Of a stretch of DNA of 64,000 nucleotides, positions 8,668 through 16,712 are shown in pieces. The stretch comes from JABAAE01 sp905480545 (lineage in GTDB: Bacteria > Planctomycetota > Planctomycetia > Pirellulales > Pirellulaceae): positions 124,001 to 188,000 of the forward strand of contig CALSOR010000008.1 of NCBI GenBank assembly GCA_943788025.1, read 5' to 3'. Made by a program: the position numbers and the translations under genes. The stretch's first letter is position 1. The number at the start of each line of letters is the position of its first letter. A model generated the notes under the pieces. That model made no database searches and was not told the DNA's origin. It saw only the letters and a list, made by a program, of their open reading frames with translations.

Positions 8668-9393
8668 TTAAGTTGCTGCCGCCGCTGCTTCAAGCGGGAG
8701 CGATCCGGCATTAATGATCACTCTCATTAAAACGCAAACACCAAAGTACAAGGCAAACAGCATCAGCCCGTTGAGATACTCCATTTCAAACGACGCCATC
8801 CCAGCCGCACCTCCAACGGCAAACATGACCGCCACCGCAATGACAAGTGGAACTGTTTCATAGTTGCCTTGCCATGCATATGCAGTTCCAATCGGAGCCA
8901 ACCACACTAAAGCAAATATGGCTCCACATGCAAAGACGCGAATCCAAAGCTCCTGCCCTTGGTACATCGCGATTTCTTCTTCTTTAAGAAAGTAATAACC
9001 GGCAAACGCCATCGGAGGCCCGATCGCGATCGCCCCTAAGATCAGCGGCCAAAAAGGAAAATCCTTGACAGGGTCCTCAATGTCGGCACCGACTGCCGAT
9101 CGAATAATAAAAGCCGTTGCAAAGTAAACGACGACCAAACCAATAATGGCCACAATCTGCATCGTCGAAATAGAAGCATCTTTGCGGAAAACAGGCTTCA
9201 GTACACTCCGGCCTTTCGAATCGACTGGCACATCTGTATCCGCCGCATGGATCTTCACCCCTTCCTTCTTCGGATCCGGAATTGTGATCTCTTTTTTACA
9301 CGCGGGGCAAGGCCCTTTTTTGCCCGCGAATTGCTCGCTGACTTGAAACTTCTTCAAACATTTCGGATTTGGGCAAGTTACGCGTATCGGCAT
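8668..9393 (-). CDS. Zinc-ribbon membrane protein
   Basis: The 241-residue product opens with a zinc ribbon (CPNPKCLKKFQV and GPCPACKKEI, four Cys), then a polar linker to about residue 75. About five hydrophobic helices follow (for example MQIVAIIGLVVVYFATAFII and WPLILGAIAIGPPMAFAGYY), ending with an Ala-rich tail. The ribbon-plus-membrane layout is common in planctomycetes with no assigned function. The gene lies immediately upstream of the HD phosphohydrolase (20-base gap), consistent with an operon. Confidence 0.75.
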   Translation of the reverse strand: MPIRVTCPNPKCLKKFQVSEQFAGKKGPCPACKKEITIPDPKKEGVKIHAADTDVPVDSKGRSVLKPVFRKDASISTMQIVAIIGLVVVYFATAFIIRSAVGADIEDPVKDFPFWPLILGAIAIGPPMAFAGYYFLKEEEIAMYQGQELWIRVFACGAIFALVWLAPIGTAYAWQGNYETVPLVIAVAVMFAVGGAAGMASFEMEYLNGLMLFALYFGVCVLMRVIINAGSLPLEAAAAAT

Positions 9394-9727
9394 GATGGTG
9401 ATGAATGTCGAGCAATTGAGTTTCGTGTGCTGTTTCTATCGAACCGACCAGTTTCGCATAGTTCTCGCGTTCGTCAAGAATATGGATATAACTGCTTGGA
9501 TTCAATTCGCACGAAGCATGGCCAATTGGATTGCTCATCCTTGGCTTTGACTTAGCGGTTTCCCGCGTTAACCACCGCTAAACTTCAAAAAAACAAAACT
9601 GCCGCCCATTCGGACGAAGATGCCTGCTGAAATGTTTAGACCGAACGAGGCAGAAATGACGACGAAACAGCTAAAACGAGAAGGCCAAAAATTTCTGGCG
9701 AACAGGGAACCTTTTCAAGTCGACGCC
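9394..9727. other. Intergenic region without a recognised gene
   Basis: About 330 bases between two minus-strand genes. An 80-codon minus frame (9296-9538) overlaps the zinc-ribbon gene and has no family resemblance. The region probably holds the promoter of the zinc-ribbon/HD pair. No terminator hairpin with a T run is evident. Confidence 0.35.
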
Positions 9728-10234
9728 TCATTCTTCCTCAGACAAATCGTCTTCGTTTAACAGCCTAAATCCCTTAAGCGTCAACGTATCGTTCGCCATA
9801 TCGAGATCGTCCACCATCAGTGCGACGGCATTTTTTCCGTTGGGATGCACCATCAACGGAATCGCCTGAATAATATTGACCTCAGCCTGAAGCAATGCCT
9901 TGCAGACGCTAAGAAGCGGTTGAGACGTGTCAGGGAGCTGAATTCCAATCAGGTCGCTTTCAATCATCGCCAAACCGGCACGCTCAAAGATTTCGCGACC
10001 ACGCTCAGGATCGCTTAGTAAAAAACGAACGATACAACATTCGGTCGCGTCATTGATATTAATGGCAACGATCTTGATTCCACTTCCTTCAAATCGGCGG
10101 ATAATGTTCAGAAGCTGTCCCACCCGATTTTCCATAAAAACCGTGAACTGCCGGATCGTAGGATAATCGCGTCCACGGATCGTGTCATATTCGGTCCCTG
10201 AACCCATTCCACCACTATCGGTTGCGCCACTCAT
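9728..10234 (-). CDS. ACT-domain protein (probable small-ligand sensor)
   Basis: A 168-residue protein with two tandem ACT-like repeats. The first begins RQFTVFMENRVGQLLNIIRR, with the usual 'GxLxxI' turn, and the second runs from about residue 100 (SVCKALLQAEVNIIQAIPL). There is no catalytic domain. ACT modules bind amino acids or other small ligands and usually regulate a partner. The sequence resembles stand-alone ACT proteins widely annotated in planctomycetes. It has an acidic C-terminus (NEDDLSEEE) and a Gly/Ser-rich N-terminus. The gene is divergent from the thioesterase at 10339, with about 100 bases between them for promoters. Confidence 0.85.
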   Translation of the reverse strand: MSGATDSGGMGSGTEYDTIRGRDYPTIRQFTVFMENRVGQLLNIIRRFEGSGIKIVAININDATECCIVRFLLSDPERGREIFERAGLAMIESDLIGIQLPDTSQPLLSVCKALLQAEVNIIQAIPLMVHPNGKNAVALMVDDLDMANDTLTLKGFRLLNEDDLSEEE

Positions 10235-10338
10235 TCTGTATTTTGACCCGCGGTTGGGAGTTTAATGACAGCGATTTCCCAAACCCTGTTTGAAATTCAC
10301 GTTGTCTTTGACAAATTGACGGGACTTTAGGAGAAATA

Positions 10339-10758
10339 ATGGCGATGGTCAATCCGAAACCGATGTCAGTCTTTGAAAAGAAAGTTGACATCCGTGTTCG
10401 CTATCAAGAGACCGACGGGCAACGACGATTACACCACTCGAATTACCTTAATTATTTCGAAATCGGTCGAGTTGAACTGCTACGCGAAAACGGTATCTCC
10501 TACAAGGAACTTGAAGACAGCGGCTGCATTCTAGTCGTCGCAGAAATGCAGTGCCAATACGTTCTACCGGCCGACTATGACGACCTTTTAACGCTGACAA
10601 CCAAGGTCACCAGGTCAAAAGGAGTTCGCATCTACCATGATTACTTGCTGGAAAAAGGCGACAACCTGATCGCAAAAGGATCCTCAATCATCGCTTCGGT
10701 CAATTCAGAAGGCAAAGTCAAACCGCTTCCGAATTGGTTGTTAATGAATCCGAAGTGA
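10339..10758 (+). CDS. Acyl-CoA thioesterase, YbgC/4-hydroxybenzoyl-CoA thioesterase family
   Basis: A 139-residue hotdog-fold enzyme that would hydrolyse an acyl-CoA thioester. The active-site block RYQETDGQRRLHHSNYLNYF aligns with the family pattern (Y-E-D-T-D-x6-H-x-N-Y), keeping the catalytic Asp and the HxNY segment. The following helix IGRVELLRENGISYKELE is also standard. The middle of the active loop (QRRL instead of AGGVV) differs from classical YbgC. The start at 10339 has a purine-rich upstream sequence (aggagaa) at proper spacing. YbgC usually sits with tol-pal genes, but none are present here. Confidence 0.88.
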   Translation: MAMVNPKPMSVFEKKVDIRVRYQETDGQRRLHHSNYLNYFEIGRVELLRENGISYKELEDSGCILVVAEMQCQYVLPADYDDLLTLTTKVTRSKGVRIYHDYLLEKGDNLIAKGSSIIASVNSEGKVKPLPNWLLMNPK

Positions 10759-10846
10759 TAACCGCCGGAGAACAGTAAAATATTCAGGTCGCGTCCCGAA
10801 GCCGCTGATCAGCACCATGACTTCTTAAGCCCCAATATTATCAGTC

Positions 10847-11455
10847 TTAGCGGTCGCGGTCCGATTCTCGAGCACGCTCCAGTTGTGGTTTCTCTGAACG
10901 AATCGGACCTTTTCTAAATTGAAAAAATTCATCGAAAGACAACGATTCATTTCTATTTTTATCAGCTGAGCGAAAGACTGACTGCTCGCGATTTCGACGC
11001 TCATCCGTTATCTTCCCTTCACGCATCGCAAGCCACTCCGAGAACGAGACCTTAGAATCTTTATTCTTATCATAGGCTTGAAATACACGTTTGGTTTTCT
11101 TTTCGTCAGCTTCTTCCAAACGGGGATTTGAAGGACGAGGACGATCAGTAACGCGAGGACGATCTTTAACGCGAGGACGATCTGATTCCCTCGTTCGATC
11201 GCCGTCTCGCAAAGGAGCATCTTCCTTTGGTCGATCTCCGCGAGAATTGGAATTGCGGCGACCGATATTTGCATTGTCTTTCAGTTGATTGACTTCTTTA
11301 CGAAGCAACGCAACTTCACTTCGCAATTCACGGATTAACTGCAACAATTCACGATTTTGATTCGTGTCATTCGAATCACGCTTTTTCTCCTGCGCGTTGG
11401 AACCTTGTAACCCCAAAAACAAAAAAAGACCGGCAATAAATATTGCATTTTTCAT
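10847..11455 (-). CDS. Secreted EF-hand protein with coiled coil and Arg/Asp repeat linker
   Basis: The 202-residue product has a signal peptide (MKNAIFIAGLFLFLGLQGSNA), then a short coiled coil (LLQLIRELRSEVALLRKEVNQ). A highly charged linker follows with repeated DRPRV/DRPRP units. Two EF-hand loops come last: DKNKDSKVSFSE (about 128-139) and DKNRNESLSFDE (about 163-174). The loops keep the D-x-[DN]-x-[DS] calcium-ligand pattern. It would act in the periplasm or outside the cell as a calcium-binding structural or regulatory protein. EF-hand proteins of this kind are abundant in planctomycetes, and the specific function is unknown. Confidence 0.8.
   Translation of the reverse strand: MKNAIFIAGLFLFLGLQGSNAQEKKRDSNDTNQNRELLQLIRELRSEVALLRKEVNQLKDNANIGRRNSNSRGDRPKEDAPLRDGDRTRESDRPRVKDRPRVTDRPRPSNPRLEEADEKKTKRVFQAYDKNKDSKVSFSEWLAMREGKITDERRNREQSVFRSADKNRNESLSFDEFFQFRKGPIRSEKPQLERARESDRDR
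11133..11186. repeat. Three tandem 18-bp repeats within the EF-hand gene
   Basis: Units of 18 bp (consensus acgcgaggacgatctnta on the + strand) occur three times, at 11133-11150, 11151-11168 and 11169-11186. They encode the six-residue repeats DRPRVK/T and DRPRPS in the linker of the EF-hand protein. Length change by slippage would keep the frame. Confidence 0.75.
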
Positions 11456-11532
11456 TGAATGCCTCGAAACAATAGTCGTGTGTTAGATATCGATGTCTTT
11501 AGGATATCGTATTTTTGGAGGGTGCGTGGCGG

Positions 11533-12166
11533 TCAAAGCGAAAACAATGCGTCGGAAATAAATTGATCGTACGCGATTCCCGTCGTTTGGCTGATATCGG
11601 GTAGATCTTCCACGACTGGCATCACCAGCGGAATACCATCCTGCGAACGAATCCCCTCTGCTTCACGCTCTGGATCGCAAGGAATCGACACGCCATTGGT
11701 ACCGGACTGTGGCTTGAAAGGTCTGAATCCAAACATCAAATTGAGACTTGAATTCATCGGAGTCAATTAAGGCATCAATTCGCACCGCGGTAAATAAATG
11801 ACCAATTCCTTTGCCGACACTGCTGCTCGGAATCTCCTGTCGCAATGCAAACGGCGGTGCCCATGGGCCCCAATTCACTCCACTCAAAACACAGCATAAA
11901 AAATCAACAATGGTCGCAAGGCCGCGTCCTTTGTGACCGCCCATTTCTCAAAAACGTCCAAGCGGTAGGAGCGTGCCTCCGTCGATCATTTCTTCCGGAT
12001 GCTCAACAACGTTGCCATGCTTACCAAAAATCCAGTCTTCGGGGACAGACTCCTTTTTTCGCTCCGCGATTTCAACCTTCCCATAAACACATGCGTTAGT
12101 CTCCATATTGACAACAATGGGCGGTTCGTTTTTTTCCGGAAATGCCACCGAAGACGTTGTGTTCAA
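11533..12166 (-). pseudogene. Remnant of a malate/L-lactate (Ldh_2) family dehydrogenase
   Basis: Three pieces in different frames together spell the C-terminal half of an NAD(P)-dependent Ldh_2/ureidoglycolate-type dehydrogenase. The first is VAFPEKNEPPIVVNMETNAC followed by IDGGTLLPLG (to about 11948). The second is GGHKGRGLATIVDFLCCVLSGV with KGIGHLFTAV (11944 to about 11700). The third is GTNGVSIPCDPEREAEGI (to 11533). The GGHKG.GLA and GIGH motifs are diagnostic. Two frameshifts, near 11945 and 11710-11740, separate them. The N-terminal half is missing, so this is a decayed gene, not a sequencing slip. Any original partner genes are gone. Confidence 0.8.
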
Positions 12167-12314
12167 ACCATCAAACTACTGAACAATTAAACAAAGTACC
12201 GATTCTTCTAATCGATAATGCCGACAAACAGCCTTCATTTTTGGATAGCAGCACCTGTACCAACGGACAGCAACCTGATTCGTCACGTGTTGCTTACAAG
12301 CTATGCGAGCGACA

Positions 12315-13460
12315 TCATGGCGCCTGCGTTTGTCCGGAAATAATGGTATCGAGTTCCGATTTTAGCTTTGGAAGAATTTCGTCGTACGGAAAAGCTCCCA
12401 ACGACTCGGTGCCCTTTTTTAAGTTCACGAATTTCGGGCCGCACCAAAGCCCCAAATCCGCATCATCGGTTTCCCCTGGACCGTTTACTCGGCATCCCAT
12501 TACAGCAATCGTGATCTTATGATCCTCCGCATACCTGGTCATTTCTTTGACTTGTTCCGCCAAATCGATGAACGCTTCATTTTCGACACGCGAACAACTG
12601 GGGCATGAAATAATATTCAGCGTCTTTAAACCGTAATCGACAAAGCTACGAACTCGACCGGCGTAAATGTCCTTAATGATTGACTTGCCCGCCTCGATTT
12701 CTTCATTTTTGCGGGAGTTGGAAACAGTGAGTGAAACGCGAACCGTATCGCCAATCCCTTTTCCAATCAGTTGCTCAAAAGCCATTCGTGTCTTGATCAC
12801 GCCATCGGGCGGCATTCCAGCTTCTGTCACCCCCAAATGCAAGGGAACATCTGGACGCTTGTCCGCAAATTTTTGATTGACATCGACGACCAATCTCGGA
12901 TCGGAATCCTTGAGAGAAACGCAATATCGATCAAACCCAAGCGAGTCGACAAACTCACAATGATCCAACGCACTTTCAAGCATTGGCGAAATGGAATCAT
13001 CATGCGGATACTTTTCTTTTTTCGCCGGATCGACACTACCGCAGTTTACGCCAATTCGAATTGCACAATCATTATCTTTCGCAACGCCAACGATGTACTC
13101 GACTTTTTCTGTCCACGGTTTTTCTTTTTCGTGATGATAAAGATGCCCAGGGTTGTATCGAATTTTGTCCACATGAGGCGCAACCAGTTCAGCAAGTCGA
13201 TAGTTTTCCTGCAAGTCAATGGACAGATTCGCCTGCGTCTGATTCCTAATTTCAGACAGCGATTCTGCGTCTTTCTTGCTATCCACCGCAATACGAACAA
13301 CGTCTGCCCCGGCATTCTCCAAGAGCCGAATCAATTCGACCGTTGCATCAATATCCTGAGTCTTAGTCGCCGTCATACTTTGAACGGCGATCGGATTGTT
13401 GTCGCCGATAAAGATCGAACCAACTTTAACACTGCGGGTTGGGTTGCGTGTGATATTCAT
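12315..13460 (-). CDS. ispG: 4-hydroxy-3-methylbut-2-enyl diphosphate synthase (IspG/GcpE)
   Basis: Seventh enzyme of the MEP isoprenoid pathway. It reductively converts 2-C-methyl-D-erythritol 2,4-cyclodiphosphate to HMBPP using a 4Fe-4S cluster. The 381-residue protein begins with the TIM-barrel block IAVQSMTATKTQDIDAT. It ends with the cluster ligands in ISCPSCSRVE and VMGCRVNGPGE, the latter carrying the family's conserved Glu. Length fits the bacterial short form. The start codon shares a base with the stop of rng (TAATG), so the two genes are translationally coupled. The polyprenyl diphosphate synthase at 22475 would use the product of this pathway. Confidence 0.96.
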   Translation of the reverse strand: MNITRNPTRSVKVGSIFIGDNNPIAVQSMTATKTQDIDATVELIRLLENAGADVVRIAVDSKKDAESLSEIRNQTQANLSIDLQENYRLAELVAPHVDKIRYNPGHLYHHEKEKPWTEKVEYIVGVAKDNDCAIRIGVNCGSVDPAKKEKYPHDDSISPMLESALDHCEFVDSLGFDRYCVSLKDSDPRLVVDVNQKFADKRPDVPLHLGVTEAGMPPDGVIKTRMAFEQLIGKGIGDTVRVSLTVSNSRKNEEIEAGKSIIKDIYAGRVRSFVDYGLKTLNIISCPSCSRVENEAFIDLAEQVKEMTRYAEDHKITIAVMGCRVNGPGETDDADLGLWCGPKFVNLKKGTESLGAFPYDEILPKLKSELDTIISGQTQAP

Positions 13461-15079
13461 TACTTGATCTTAACTGGTGCCCCATTTTTATCACGGCAAT
13501 CGATTTCCAAATGCTCCGGAAACAGCCCCTCGCTGCCGAGAATCTGGATCGCAATTTCACTCTTGTCCTCCAGCTCAGCCAATTCACGCCGCTTCTTGTT
13601 GTTCAAGTAGGCGGCAACTGTTTCATTGACTCGAACCGTAATTCGCTCACACTTACTCACTTCGGTTGCATGCATCAAGCTGCGGATGACTTCAATTGCC
13701 ATGCTTTCAGCCGTTTTCACAACCGATCGACCACTACAACATGGACACTCATTGTACAAACTTCTTTTCAAACTCGGCCGGATTCGCTGCCGAGTCATTT
13801 CAATCAATCCGAAAGGGCTTGTCCGCAGAATTTTTGTTCTCGCACGGTCGCGTTCCATTAGGTCACGCAGTGATCGTTCCAATGTTCTTCGATGTTTCTC
13901 TCGACGCATATCGATAAAATCGTTGACAATGACGCCGCCGAGATCACGTAATCGTAACTGGCGTGAAATTTCTTTTGCCGCTGACATATTCAGCTGGAAA
14001 GCTGTATCTTCAGCCGATTCCTCGATTCGAAAACTTCCACTATTCACATCTATCGCAACCAAAGCTTCTGTCTGATCAATCACAATTGATCCGCCATTCC
14101 CTAGAGGGACTTCGCGACTGTTTATTTTCAAAATCTCTTTTTCTACACCGTACTTATGAAACAGTGGCTCGGTATCGTCATAACTTTGCAGCTTGCTCAC
14201 GAACTTTGGCATGACAAGTTTCAAAAAATCTTCCGCACGCTTATGAGCTTCAGGTTGATCAATGTAGATTGCGTCAATGTCTGGCGAAACGATATCACGT
14301 ATCGTCCGAATGATCATATCGCTTTCTTCATAAAGATCGCAGGGTGCGGGCGTGTTCTTGATTCGACGCACAATCGCCGTCCATAGGCGAAGCAGGTACG
14401 AAAGGTCGCGAGAAAGATCCTTTCGGGTACGACCTTGGCCAGCGGTCCGCACAATAAAGCCCAGACCTTTCGGCGGATTGAGATCGAGCATGATGCGTTT
14501 CAGCTCACGCCGCTCATCTTCATCCTCAATTTTTCGAGAGACACCAACACGACCGAGCGCCGGCATCAATACCAAATAACGCCCCGGGATACTGATATAG
14601 GTCGAAAGCGTAGGACCTTTGTTCCCGATCCCTTCTTTGATGACCTGGACAACCACTTCATCGCCGCGTTTAAAGATATCTTGGATCGGCGGTTTCACCC
14701 GCGGCCGGCTGGAATGAAATCTTCGACCACGACCGTTGCTTCGATTCCTACGAGCCTCTTCTTCTTCACGCTCCATTTGAGCGATCATTTCGGGGTCATG
14801 TCCGCCTTGCCGAAAGTACTGTGATTCGACGTCACTGATGTGAAGGAAACCATTCTTTCCGACGCCAAAGTCAACAAAGGCCGCCTGAATGGCCGGCTCG
14901 AGATTAACAACTTTTCCTTTATAGATATTTCCGACGTAGTTATCCGCACTCGCCCTCTCGACATAAAGCTCTTCGAGGACGTCGTCCTCCAGAATCGCAA
15001 TCCGGCATTCTTCGGGTTGCGAAACGTTGATCAACATTTCCTTTTTCATCGCGTTGGGTATCTTTCCGTCGGACATCAT
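13460..15079 (-). CDS. rng: Ribonuclease E/G family endoribonuclease
   Basis: Single-strand endoribonuclease for rRNA maturation and mRNA decay. The 539-residue protein is the catalytic half only, like RNase G, without the long RNase E scaffold. Visible parts are the S1 domain (NIYKGKVVNLEPAIQAAFVD), a short insertion of Arg-rich sequence at about 85-110, and the DNase I-like catalytic core with Asp in VAIDVNSGSF and GVIVNDFIDMRR. The zinc-link motif is CPCCSG. In-frame ATGs at 15079, 15076 and 15049 are possible; MKKEMLINVS at 15049 is closest to the family N-terminus. It precedes ispG with a TAATG overlap. Confidence 0.95.
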   Translation of the reverse strand: MMSDGKIPNAMKKEMLINVSQPEECRIAILEDDVLEELYVERASADNYVGNIYKGKVVNLEPAIQAAFVDFGVGKNGFLHISDVESQYFRQGGHDPEMIAQMEREEEEARRNRSNGRGRRFHSSRPRVKPPIQDIFKRGDEVVVQVIKEGIGNKGPTLSTYISIPGRYLVLMPALGRVGVSRKIEDEDERRELKRIMLDLNPPKGLGFIVRTAGQGRTRKDLSRDLSYLLRLWTAIVRRIKNTPAPCDLYEESDMIIRTIRDIVSPDIDAIYIDQPEAHKRAEDFLKLVMPKFVSKLQSYDDTEPLFHKYGVEKEILKINSREVPLGNGGSIVIDQTEALVAIDVNSGSFRIEESAEDTAFQLNMSAAKEISRQLRLRDLGGVIVNDFIDMRREKHRRTLERSLRDLMERDRARTKILRTSPFGLIEMTRQRIRPSLKRSLYNECPCCSGRSVVKTAESMAIEVIRSLMHATEVSKCERITVRVNETVAAYLNNKKRRELAELEDKSEIAIQILGSEGLFPEHLEIDCRDKNGAPVKIK

Positions 15080-15494
15080 CCGAGCAAATCCGTTGTTCGC
15101 GATCCTGTATGCATGTTTGCCGGTTCGACATCAAATCGTTCGAACGATTGTCTTGATCCTGGTACTTCCACTGATCCGAGAATCGCTCGCCAAATTTGGG
15201 CGAGGGCCAATCGAAAAGTGGAAGAGCAGGACGTTGAGGCTCGATCAAACTGCAGTGGCAGCAATGCGATTCTTGTTTAACAAGTGCATCAAGAAGGCTG
15301 CCCGAAAAGTTTGTTGTCAATAGACTCGTCGACGGCACGTCGACATCAGATCGCAAAGATAATTGAAAATTGGCTAAACCAAAAAGCCGAACACGACTTT
15401 TTGTGGACTGGGTTTCGTTCTGTCCAAAATACCAATACAAGTTGTTTCTTTCGAAAACGAGTTTCGATGATTCGATTAGCAGGCGAATGGTCAC
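14940..15494 (-). CDS. Unknown frame between ptsH and rng, doubtful
   Basis: A frame begins with GTG at 15494, overlapping the stop of the HPr gene (GTGA), and stays open for 184 codons, running 140 bases into rng. The part before the rng start (about 138 codons) has natural-looking composition (SSKLVFERNNLYWYFGQNET and DALVKQESHCCHCSLIEPQR) and four Cys/His in CCHC order. I recognise no family. The overlap with HPr suggests translational coupling, but the deep overlap with rng argues that either the true end is displaced by a frameshift or the frame is accidental. Confidence 0.3.
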   Translation of the reverse strand: MTIRLLIESSKLVFERNNLYWYFGQNETQSTKSRVRLFGLANFQLSLRSDVDVPSTSLLTTNFSGSLLDALVKQESHCCHCSLIEPQRPALPLFDWPSPKFGERFSDQWKYQDQDNRSNDLMSNRQTCIQDREQRICSDDVRRKDTQRDEKGNVDQRFATRRMPDCDSGGRRPRRALCREGECG

Positions 15495-15796
15495 GCCTGA
15501 TTATTTTCTGCTTTCGCAGCTTCTTCACCTGGAAAGCCGAGAGAGACCAGTTGGATGATCGCATCAACAGCGTCATTTGCGTCCGGGCCGTCAGCGAGCA
15601 CGTCTAGTTCCGTCCCGCTGGAAGCCGCTAGCCCGATAATCTCGAGCACGCTTTTGCCATCCGCTTTCTCACTAGCAGTTTCCAGATTTACATCTGACTG
15701 ATATTTTCCAGCAAGCTCGGCAATTAAATAGGCTGGGCGTAAATGGATGCCCTGCGGGTTACTTACCGTAACTTTCTTGCGTATCAAGTTTTTCAT
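15491..15796 (-). CDS. ptsH: HPr-type phosphocarrier protein
   Basis: Small phosphocarrier of the PTS. The active His lies in NPQGIHLRPAYLIAELAG and the regulatory Ser in ADGKSVLEIIGLAAS. This makes it both a phosphate relay and, potentially, an HPr-kinase target. I start at ATG 15796 (MKNLIRKKVTV), which has a purine-rich site (ctaggga) just upstream; a TTG at 15811 directly after the ptsN stop is the alternative. It has an Ala/Glu-rich tail of about 15 residues beyond the usual 85-90. It follows ptsN directly, forming a regulatory PTS pair without Enzyme I in the window. Confidence 0.9.
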   Translation of the reverse strand: MKNLIRKKVTVSNPQGIHLRPAYLIAELAGKYQSDVNLETASEKADGKSVLEIIGLAASSGTELDVLADGPDANDAVDAIIQLVSLGFPGEEAAKAENNQA

Positions 15797-15811
15797 TTCC
15801 CTAGCAATCAA

Positions 15812-16285
15812 TTATGCAACTTGATTGTTGTCCGCTTCTTCGAGAAGCTCGGTGATATCGCCCGAGTTCTTTGAGTTTTTCAAGAAGCGACAAAAGGTCT
15901 CATCGCGAAGCTGTCGAGAAATATTCTCTAATGCTCGCAGGTGATCACCTGGTCGATCGGGAGGAGAAATCAAGAGGAAGAACAATTGAACTTTCTCACC
16001 ATCCAAGCTTTGGAAATCGACGCCTTCGACACTGATGCCGACAGTTCCAACCAACTCCTCAACGCTTGGATGCTTGGTGTGAGGAACGGCAATTCCGCGG
16101 CCAATGCCCGTACTACCGAGTTCCTCTCGCTTCATAATTGCTTTGACAATTCCATCCTGTTCAGCGGCATTGATTTGCCCCGATTCAACCAGTGCACCGA
16201 CCAATTCTCGAATCACTCCGTCTTTATCGGTAGCAGCAAGTTCAGCTCGAATTGCCTCAGGTTTTACAAACTCAGAAAATTTCAT
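15812..16285 (-). CDS. ptsN: PTS EIIA-Ntr/fructose-type IIA domain protein
   Basis: A 157-residue EIIA domain of the mannitol/fructose (PTS_EIIA_2) type. The phosphorylated His is in GIAVPHTKHPSVEEL, after the usual 'REELGSTGIGRG' stretch. Such proteins without transport domains usually regulate metabolism or potassium/nitrogen responses. It stops 15 bases before the HPr start, so the two are co-transcribed and probably exchange phosphate. No transporter EIIB/C genes are visible, which supports a regulatory role (inferred). Confidence 0.9.
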   Translation of the reverse strand: MKFSEFVKPEAIRAELAATDKDGVIRELVGALVESGQINAAEQDGIVKAIMKREELGSTGIGRGIAVPHTKHPSVEELVGTVGISVEGVDFQSLDGEKVQLFFLLISPPDRPGDHLRALENISRQLRDETFCRFLKNSKNSGDITELLEEADNNQVA

Positions 16286-16712
16286 CAGATTGTTCTCTCA
16301 ATTTCGCGCCCCAGCCTAAACATCGCCGACGTTTCGCTCGAAAAAATGGGGCAAATTTTGTATCAGTTATTAAAAATGTTTTGGTTTTTTGCTGTTTCCA
16401 ACGTTTTGTCGGAAGTTTGATTCTTTCAACCTTATCGTCGCATCCAGACCCAATGATCTTCTTACGTAGATGCGCATCGTTTTTTTTATCTTATGTGAAA
16501 AACCGTTTTCACCATATGTGGGACGGCAACCCCGACCAGACATTCTAGTCATCAACGTGAAATTCAACAAACGTACTACAAAAAGCACTGAGTATCACGT
16601 CGACACCCAAGCGACAATTGTATCATTTATTGACAATTTCCGATCAACCGGCTCCAACTAAGGCATGCCAGACGCACAAAAAACCTCTTTAAGGCGGCCA
16701 AACACCCACAGG
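16286..16712. other. Intergenic region upstream of ptsN
   Basis: About 430 bases with short frames only and no recognised domain. It separates ptsN from the 861-residue membrane protein and probably carries the promoter of the ptsN-ptsH transcript. I see no hairpin strong enough to call a terminator. Confidence 0.35.

Noticed and set aside
12771..13610. A 279-codon plus-strand frame opposite ispG
   Set aside because: It lies antisense to the well-supported ispG gene and has no family signal; a long shadow frame.
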